This document shows positions 58,840 through 64,000 of a stretch of DNA of 64,000 nucleotides, one piece after another (positions within the stretch are counted from its first letter, which is position 1; every line of letters starts with the position of its first letter). The notes below the pieces were generated by a model. It had not been told where the DNA came from, searched no databases, and saw nothing but the letters and a program-made list of their open reading frames with translations. The stretch lies in NCBI GenBank assembly GCA_037385045.1, contig JARRNJ010000002.1, positions 16,562-80,561 of the forward strand, in the 5' to 3' direction. This stretch comes from JARRNJ01 sp037385045. Lineage in GTDB: Bacteria > Pseudomonadota > Gammaproteobacteria > JASBUN01. The translations under genes were made by a program, and so were the position numbers.

Positions 58840-59934
58840 ATGTCCAGCATTGACCAGCGGATAGCACAATGGATCCGCCCGGAAATCCGGGCGTTGTCGG
58901 CGTATCACGTGCCCGATGCGGCCGGGCTGATCAAGCTGGACGCCATGGAGAATCCCTACACCTGGCCCGACGACCTGATCCGGGACTGGCTGGACGCATT
59001 GGCCGCAGTGCCCTTGAACCGCTATCCCGACCCCGGCGCCGCGGCCCTGCGGCAGCGGCTGGGAACGGCGTTCGGGATTCCCGACGGAATGGGGCTGCTG
59101 CTTGGCAACGGCTCCGACGAGCTGATCCAGATGCTCGCTATGGCCGTGGCCGAACCCGGACGCACCATCATGGCGCCCGAGCCCGGTTTCGTCATGTACC
59201 GCATGATCGCCACCTTCGTGGGCATGGAGTATATTGGCGTTCCGTTGCGCGCGGCCGACTTCAGTCTCGACCGCGAGGCGATGCTGCAAGCCATCGCACG
59301 CCACCAGCCGGCGATCGTATTTCTCGCCTATCCCAACAATCCCACCGGCAACCAATTCGCCCAAGACGACGTCCACGCCGTCATCGAGGCGGCGCCGGGC
59401 CTGGTGGTGGTGGACGAGGCTTACGCGGCATTCGCCGACCATTCGTTTCTCGACGAGCTGCATCGTTACGACAACCTGCTGGTGATGCGCACCGTGTCCA
59501 AGATGGGCCTGGCCGGCCTGCGCCTGGGCCTGCTGGCGGGAGCGCAACCCTGGATCGAGCAGCTCGACAAGATCCGCCTGCCCTACAACATCAACGTGCT
59601 GACCCAGGCCAGCGCCGAATTCGCGCTGCGGCACAAGGCGGTGCTCGACCGGCAGACCGCCGCCGTTCGCCGGGACCGCGAGCCGTTGCAGCAAGCGCTG
59701 CAACGGCTGGACGGCGTGCAGCCGTTCCCCAGCCAGGCCAATTTCATCCTGTTTCGCACGCCGCCGGGAACCGCCGACCGGCTGTTCGCACAGCTGCGGG
59801 CCGATGGGGTGCTGATCAAGAACCTCAACGGCTCCGGTGGGTTGTTGGCCGATTGCCTGCGCGTGACGGTGGGGCGGCCGGACGAGAACGATGCCTTCCT
59901 GGCCGCTCTGGGCCGGGCGCTGGCGCAGCTATGA
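58840..59934 (+). CDS. hisC: histidinol-phosphate aminotransferase
   Basis: PLP enzyme converting imidazole acetol phosphate to histidinol phosphate. The 364-residue fold-type I aminotransferase has LDAMENPYTWPDD, GNGSDELIQMLAMAVAEPG, FLAYPNNPTGNQFAQD, VVVDEAYAAF and the lysine region TVSKMGLAGLRLGLLAG. It ends three bases before the convergent protease gene's stop, so no terminator fits between them. Confidence 0.97.
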   Translation: MSSIDQRIAQWIRPEIRALSAYHVPDAAGLIKLDAMENPYTWPDDLIRDWLDALAAVPLNRYPDPGAAALRQRLGTAFGIPDGMGLLLGNGSDELIQMLAMAVAEPGRTIMAPEPGFVMYRMIATFVGMEYIGVPLRAADFSLDREAMLQAIARHQPAIVFLAYPNNPTGNQFAQDDVHAVIEAAPGLVVVDEAYAAFADHSFLDELHRYDNLLVMRTVSKMGLAGLRLGLLAGAQPWIEQLDKIRLPYNINVLTQASAEFALRHKAVLDRQTAAVRRDREPLQQALQRLDGVQPFPSQANFILFRTPPGTADRLFAQLRADGVLIKNLNGSGGLLADCLRVTVGRPDENDAFLAALGRALAQL

Positions 59935-59937
59935 CGC

Positions 59938-61107
59938 TCACTGCTGGCCCAGTGGCGGGCGTTCGGCGATCTGCAGTTCGACGCTGAACGCGCGGCCGTC
60001 GCGCAGGCCCTCCACCTTGATCCGGGTGCCGGGCCGTTGGTTGGCCACCAGGTCCAGCATCTGCCGCGGATCCCGGATGGGCTGGCCGCCCAGGCGCGTC
60101 AGGATATCGCCGGCCTTGAGTCCTGCCCGGTCGGCGGGGCTACCCTCAATGGGCTGCACGACCATGACGCCGTAGGGATGCCCGAGGCCGCTCTTGCGCG
60201 CGGTATCCGCACTGACGTTGGCCATGCTGATGCCGATCCAGCCACGGATCACGTGGCCGTGGGTGACGATCTCGGTGAGCACGTGGCGCACCAGCTTCAC
60301 CGGGATGGCAAAGCCGATGCCCTGGGAGCCCCCGGTGCGCGAGAAGATGGCCGTGTTCAGACCCACCAGCTCGCCGCGGGTGTTGATCAAGGCCCCGCCG
60401 GAGTTGCCGGGGTTGATGGCCGCGTCGGTCTGGATGAAATTCTCGTAGGTGCTCAAACCCAGGCGCTTGCGCCCGGTTGCGCTGACGATGCCCATGGTCA
60501 CCGTCTGTCCGACCCCGTAGGGGTTACCGATGGCCAGCACCACGTCGCCCACTTGCAGGGCGTCGGAGTCGCCCAGGGTGATGGCCGGTAGGCCGGAGAG
60601 TTTGATCCGCAGCACCGCCAGATCGGTGTCGGGATCGGTTCCCACCACCTCGGCTTCGGCGCTGCGGCCGTCGGTGAGCATCACCTGGATTTCGTCGGCG
60701 TCGGCGATGACGTGGTCGTTGGTGAGTACGTAGCCCTGGCTGCTGAAGATCACCCCCGAGCCGAGTCCGGTTTCGACGCGGTCGGAGGGCGGCTGAGCGC
60801 GGCCCGGGTGTTGGGAGTGCGCCGGGGGCTCGGCCGGCTGCCGGGGGTTGTCGACCAGCCGCGCGCTGTAGATGTTGACCACCGCCGGGGCCGCCCGCCG
60901 CACCGCCGCGGCAAAGGACAACAGGCCGCCGGTGCGGACGGAGGCCGGGGCCGGCGCAGGCCCCGCCGGGTGGCGGGCGCTTTCGCGGATCTGCACCACC
61001 GGCCGCTGGTGCAGCAACTGCGGCTTGAACATGATCACCAGGAAGGCGGTCGCCAAGCCGATGGTGACGAATTGCAGCACGAAGCCGATGATCTTGGGGG
61101 CGCGCAT
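59938..61107 (-). CDS. degS: DegS/AlgW-type periplasmic serine protease
   Basis: Inner-membrane anchored trypsin-like protease of the HtrA family; DegS/AlgW starts the proteolysis that releases sigma-E. The 389-residue protein has an N-terminal helix ([19 protein letters not shown]), a Pro/Ala-rich linker, catalytic His in [19 protein letters not shown], Asp in [13 protein letters not shown], Ser in [20 protein letters not shown], and one PDZ domain at the C-terminus with [17 protein letters not shown]. One PDZ plus a membrane anchor argues for DegS/AlgW over DegP. Confidence 0.93.
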   Translation of the reverse strand: MRAPKIIGFVLQFVTIGLATAFLVIMFKPQLLHQRPVVQIRESARHPAGPAPAPASVRTGGLLSFAAAVRRAAPAVVNIYSARLVDNPRQPAEPPAHSQHPGRAQPPSDRVETGLGSGVIFSSQGYVLTNDHVIADADEIQVMLTDGRSAEAEVVGTDPDTDLAVLRIKLSGLPAITLGDSDALQVGDVVLAIGNPYGVGQTVTMGIVSATGRKRLGLSTYENFIQTDAAINPGNSGGALINTRGELVGLNTAIFSRTGGSQGIGFAIPVKLVRHVLTEIVTHGHVIRGWIGISMANVSADTARKSGLGHPYGVMVVQPIEGSPADRAGLKAGDILTRLGGQPIRDPRQMLDLVANQRPGTRIKVEGLRDGRAFSVELQIAERPPLGQQ

Positions 61108-61195
61108 AGCCTTGTCTACTCGGGACCAGCGGTTACACTAGCACGGGGCCGGAGGAGCGTGAACTGGCGCCGGCCCGGGGTGCGGGAGAAATCCG

Positions 61196-61954
61196 ATGGT
61201 CGCGTTGCGAGAACTGGTTGACTACACTGACGCCCTGCTGAATGCACCGGCATTTCAGGACTACTGCCCCAACGGCCTGCAGGTGGAGGGCGGCGAGCAG
61301 GTGCGCTCGCTGGTCGCAGGCGTCACCGCCAGCCAGGCGTTGGTGGATGCGGCGGTTCAAGCCGGCGCCGACGCGCTGCTGGTGCACCATGGTTATTTCT
61401 GGAAGGGTGAGCATCCCGCCGTGACCGGTATGAAGCGCCGCCGGCTCAAGGCGCTGCTCGACCACGGCATCAGTCTGCTGGCCTATCATCTGCCTTTGGA
61501 CGCCCATCCGGTCTACGGCAACAATGCGCAACTGGCAGCGCGCCTGGGATTGGCGTTTGAAGGACGCTTCGGAACCGATGAACGCCAGCAGATTGCCATG
61601 AAAGGCGTGTTGTCTCAGCCCATGGACGGTGCGACGCTGGCCCGGCATATCGGTGCGGTGCTTCGACGCGAGCCGCTACATATCGCCGGCGGCGCCGAGA
61701 CGATCCGCAGCATCGGGTGGTGCACGGGTGCAGCGCAGGGTTACATTGAGCGGGCCGCCGCCCTGGGGCTCGATGCCTACCTGAGCGGGGAGGTCTCCGA
61801 GCCCACCGTGCATGCGGCGCGGGAGTTGGGGATCCACTACTTTGCGGCGGGACATCACGCCACCGAGCGCTACGGTGCCGAAGCGTTAGGCGGCCATTTG
61901 GCGGCACATTTCGGTTTGGCGTTCCGCTTCATCGACATTGATAACCCGGTGTAA
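61196..61954 (+). CDS. ybgI: Nif3-like dinuclear metal centre protein
   Basis: YbgI/Nif3 family (GTP cyclohydrolase I type 2-like) protein forming a hexameric ring with a di-metal site. The 252-residue protein has the metal ligands in LLVHHGYFWKGE and AYHLPLDAHP, then SGEVSEPTVHAARELGIHYF and AAGHHATERYGAEAL. Function is debated. GGGAGAA precedes ATG 61196. It is divergent from degS across 88 bp. Confidence 0.94.
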   Translation: MVALRELVDYTDALLNAPAFQDYCPNGLQVEGGEQVRSLVAGVTASQALVDAAVQAGADALLVHHGYFWKGEHPAVTGMKRRRLKALLDHGISLLAYHLPLDAHPVYGNNAQLAARLGLAFEGRFGTDERQQIAMKGVLSQPMDGATLARHIGAVLRREPLHIAGGAETIRSIGWCTGAAQGYIERAAALGLDAYLSGEVSEPTVHAARELGIHYFAAGHHATERYGAEALGGHLAAHFGLAFRFIDIDNPV

Positions 61955-61994
61955 AGGCCGCGGCTCGGCCGTCCACGGTCTTTCCCGACCGGCA

Positions 61995-62008
61995 TTGATC
62001 TGCGTCAA
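61995..62008. promoter_or_regulatory. FNR/Anr-like box upstream of petAB
   Basis: TTGAT-CTGC-GTCAA matches the FNR/Anr consensus TTGAT-N4-ATCAA at nine of ten positions. It lies about 160 bp upstream of petA and about 60 bp upstream of the extended -10 candidate at 62064-62072. Confidence 0.5.
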
Positions 62009-62063
62009 TGATCTTTGCCCAAGGCGGCGGCGCTCGTGCGGAGTGTGAATCATTGGAATATTC

Positions 62064-62072
62064 TGATAGAAT
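62064..62072 (+). promoter_or_regulatory. candidate extended -10 promoter for petAB
   Basis: TGATAGAAT has the TGnTATAAT extended -10 form in an AT-rich pocket; TGTGAA 17 bp upstream is a poor -35. The implied leader to petA is about 90 bases, with AGGAG at 62156-62160 as ribosome-binding site. Confidence 0.4.
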
Positions 62073-62167
62073 TTCGGCGCTTCTCGTGGCGTGGAACAGC
62101 CCAGTCTGTGGCCGTTGTGGGGCTCAGGCCCGCTTGATATTGCTTTCGATTGTTCAGGAGACGATGC

Positions 62168-62773
62168 ATGAGTAAAGAAGGCGTGGATGTCGGCCGACGC
62201 CGCTTTCTCACGGCCACTACGACGGTTGTCGGTGGTGCCGGAGTGGTGGCGGCAGCCGTGCCGTTCGTGACCTACATGACTCCCAGTGACCGGGCGCGTG
62301 CTGCCGGCGCCCCCGTCGAAGCCGACATCGGCAAGATGGAAGAGGGAGAGCGGCTAACGGTGAAGTGGCGCGGCAAGCCGATCTGGATCCTGCGTCGCAC
62401 CAAGCAAATGCTGGACAATCTGCCTACGCTCGATCCTCTCCTGAAGGACCCCAAGTCCGAAGTCGCCAGTCAACAGCCTGCTTACGCCAAGAACGAGTAT
62501 CGCTCCATCAAGCCCGAGTACTGGGTGGCGATCGGTATCTGTACCCACCTGGGATGTTCGCCGAGCTTCCGGCCCGAAATTGCTCCTGCCGATCTCGGCC
62601 CCCAATGGAAGGGGGGGTTTTTCTGCCCCTGTCATGGGTCGCGCTTCGATCTTGCCGGGCGTGTTTTTGAAGGTGTGCCAGCCCAGCTCAACTTGCAGAT
62701 TCCGCCCTACCGCTATTTGACGGAGACCACGATCCGGGTCGGCGAAGATAGTGAAGAAAAAGGAGCCGCATGA
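62168..62773 (+). CDS. petA: ubiquinol-cytochrome c reductase Rieske iron-sulfur subunit
   Basis: Rieske [2Fe-2S] subunit of the cytochrome bc1 complex, exported by Tat. The 201-residue protein has a Tat-like signal-anchor with VGRRRFLTATTTVVGGAGVV, and the two cluster-binding boxes CTHLGCSPSF and CPCHGSRFDLAGRVFEGVPA. ATG 62168 follows AGGAG; a TTG start at 62150 is in frame but less likely. It overlaps petB by four bases. Confidence 0.97.
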   Translation: MSKEGVDVGRRRFLTATTTVVGGAGVVAAAVPFVTYMTPSDRARAAGAPVEADIGKMEEGERLTVKWRGKPIWILRRTKQMLDNLPTLDPLLKDPKSEVASQQPAYAKNEYRSIKPEYWVAIGICTHLGCSPSFRPEIAPADLGPQWKGGFFCPCHGSRFDLAGRVFEGVPAQLNLQIPPYRYLTETTIRVGEDSEEKGAA

Positions 62774-63999
62774 TGAGTAATTCGAGTTCTACGTTCCTGG
62801 GCTGGATCGACGCTCGCTTCCCACTGAGCAAAATGTGGAAGGAGCATCTGTCCGAGTATTACGCGCCCAAGAATTTCAACTTCTGGTACTTCTTCGGCTC
62901 CCTGGCGCTGCTGGTGCTGGTCAATCAGATCGTGACCGGTATCTTCCTGACCATGAACTACCAGCCGAGTTCGGCCCAGGCGTTCGCATCGGTGGAATAC
63001 ATCATGCGCGACGTGCCCTGGGGCAACCTGATCCGCTACATGCATTCCACCGGTGCGTCGGCCTTTTTCATAGTCGTCTATCTGCACATGTTCCGCGGCC
63101 TGATGTACGGCTCCTACCGTAAGCCCCGCGAGCTGGTGTGGATATTCGGCATGCTCATCTACGTGTGCCTGATGGCCGAGGCATTCATGGGCTATCTGCT
63201 GCCGTGGGGGCAGATGTCCTACTGGGGCGCGCAGGTGATCATCTCCCTGTTCGGCGCCATTCCCTATGTGGGTGATGCCCTGACCACCTGGATCCGCGGC
63301 GACTTCGTGGTTTCCGGCGCCACCCTGAACCGCTTCTTCGCCTTCCACGTGATCGCCGTGCCGCTGATTCTGCTGGGGCTGGTGGTCGCCCACATCATCG
63401 CGCTGCATGAAGTGGGATCGAATAATCCGGACGGCATCGAGATCAAGGAACACAAGGACGAAAACGGCATTCCGCTGGACGGCATTCCGTTCCACCCGTA
63501 TTACACGGTCAAGGATATTGTCGGCGTCGGCGTGTTCCTGATCCTGTTCGCCTTCGTGGTGTTCTACAAGCCGGAGTTCTTCGGCAAGTTCCTGGAGAAG
63601 GACAACTTCTTCCCTGCCGACCCGCTGAAGACCCCGATGCATATCGCGCCGTTGTGGTATTTCACGCCGTTCTACGCCATCCTGCGTTCGGTGCCGAGCA
63701 AGGGGCTGGGCGTGCTCGCCATGGCGTCGTCCATCGTGCTGCTGTTCCTGCTGCCCTGGCTGGATCGCGCGAGGGCGAAGTCCATGCGCTACCGCGGTGT
63801 CATTTCCAAACTCGCCTTGGCGATCTTCGTGGTCAGTCTGTTCATCTTGGGCTGGATGGGCATGCTTCCGCCCACCCCGGAGCGAACCAACATCGCGCGG
63901 GTGTTCGCGATCCTGTACTTCGCGTTCTTCCTGCTGATGCCGTTCTACTCGAAGTTCGACAAGACCAAGCCGGTACCGGAAAGGGTGACGTTCAAATGA
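62770..63999 (+). CDS. petB: ubiquinol-cytochrome c reductase cytochrome b subunit
   Basis: Membrane core of the bc1 complex with two b hemes. The 409-residue protein has about eight helices. Heme ligands are visible in MHSTGASAFFIVVYLHMFRG and in FFAFHVIAVPLILLGLVVAH; GYLLPWGQMSYWGAQVI and PLKTPMHIAPLWYFTPFYAI (the PEWY-equivalent region reads PLWY here) follow. The stop TGA is one base before the window end, so the gene is complete. petC is expected beyond the edge. Confidence 0.97.
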   Translation: MMSNSSSTFLGWIDARFPLSKMWKEHLSEYYAPKNFNFWYFFGSLALLVLVNQIVTGIFLTMNYQPSSAQAFASVEYIMRDVPWGNLIRYMHSTGASAFFIVVYLHMFRGLMYGSYRKPRELVWIFGMLIYVCLMAEAFMGYLLPWGQMSYWGAQVIISLFGAIPYVGDALTTWIRGDFVVSGATLNRFFAFHVIAVPLILLGLVVAHIIALHEVGSNNPDGIEIKEHKDENGIPLDGIPFHPYYTVKDIVGVGVFLILFAFVVFYKPEFFGKFLEKDNFFPADPLKTPMHIAPLWYFTPFYAILRSVPSKGLGVLAMASSIVLLFLLPWLDRARAKSMRYRGVISKLALAIFVVSLFILGWMGMLPPTPERTNIARVFAILYFAFFLLMPFYSKFDKTKPVPERVTFK

Positions 64000-64000
64000 A

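Overview
The window is about 64 kb of GC-rich (clearly above 60% by eye), densely packed proteobacterial chromosome. Gene content and order are those of a gammaproteobacterium: ybeZ-ybeY-ybeX-lnt, ybeL/leuS-lptE-holA-proA-nadD-rsfS-rlmH, maf-rng-yhdP-tldD, darP-pmbA, kdsD-kdsC-lptCAB-rpoN-hpf-ptsN, mlaFED-CB-ibaG-murA and hisG-hisD-hisC-degS followed by petAB. A regulatory PTS that includes HprK, a short-form HisG and a cytochrome bc1 operon point to the deeper, often sulfur- or chemolithotrophic branches (Chromatiales and relatives) rather than enterics; that placement is inference. No tRNA, rRNA, prophage, transposase or CRISPR array was seen.

Layout. 1-3217: uvrA (truncated by the window edge), a YajR-type transporter and ssb. 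3454-10156: a nucleotide-sugar block (manC, galE, rfbB-rfbA-rfbC-rfbD) followed by a lone APS kinase, cysC; these make GDP-mannose, UDP-galactose, dTDP-rhamnose and PAPS, with no glycosyltransferase present. 10328-15882: miaB, then ybeZ-ybeY-ybeX-lnt. 16235-24724: ybeL divergent from leuS-lptE-holA-proA-nadD-rsfS-rlmH-maf. 24782-36756: rng, yhdP, a small exported protein, a nitrilase-family amidase, tldD, darP, pmbA, mgtE. 37147-48566 (all minus strand): ptsI, ptsH, an EIIA of the mannose family, rapZ, hprK, ptsN, hpf, rpoN, lptB-lptA-lptC, kdsC, kdsD, yrbG. 48637-56687: a small Cys-rich protein, a DUF72-like protein, mlaF-mlaE-mlaD, a TolC-family gene, mlaC-mlaB, ibaG, murA. 56813-63999: hisG-hisD-hisC, a DegS-type protease, a Nif3-family protein, petA and petB.

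Many neighbouring genes overlap by 1 or 4 bases, so most of the window reads as operons. The lpt, kds, mla, lnt, murA and yhdP genes together give a heavy envelope-biogenesis theme; rpoN, ptsN, hprK and rapZ provide nitrogen/carbon and envelope regulation.

The most unusual content is non-canonical. Two homologous intergenic elements (15880-16237 and 49042-49568) are bounded by terminal inverted repeats with the core TTGCGCCAGC, are built of successive hairpins, and share a short open frame whose differences fall largely at third codon positions in the tail. In the second element one hairpin module is expanded into a 12 x 18-bp tandem array encoding GYEHP[V/F] repeats. Three further intergenic spots carry 7-bp tandem repeats (33111-33152, 35231-35315, 56689-56800), two of them with heptad-periodic inverted arms. 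Also notable are a TolC-family gene between mlaD and mlaC, and a -24/-12 (sigma-54) promoter-like sequence just upstream of rpoN.
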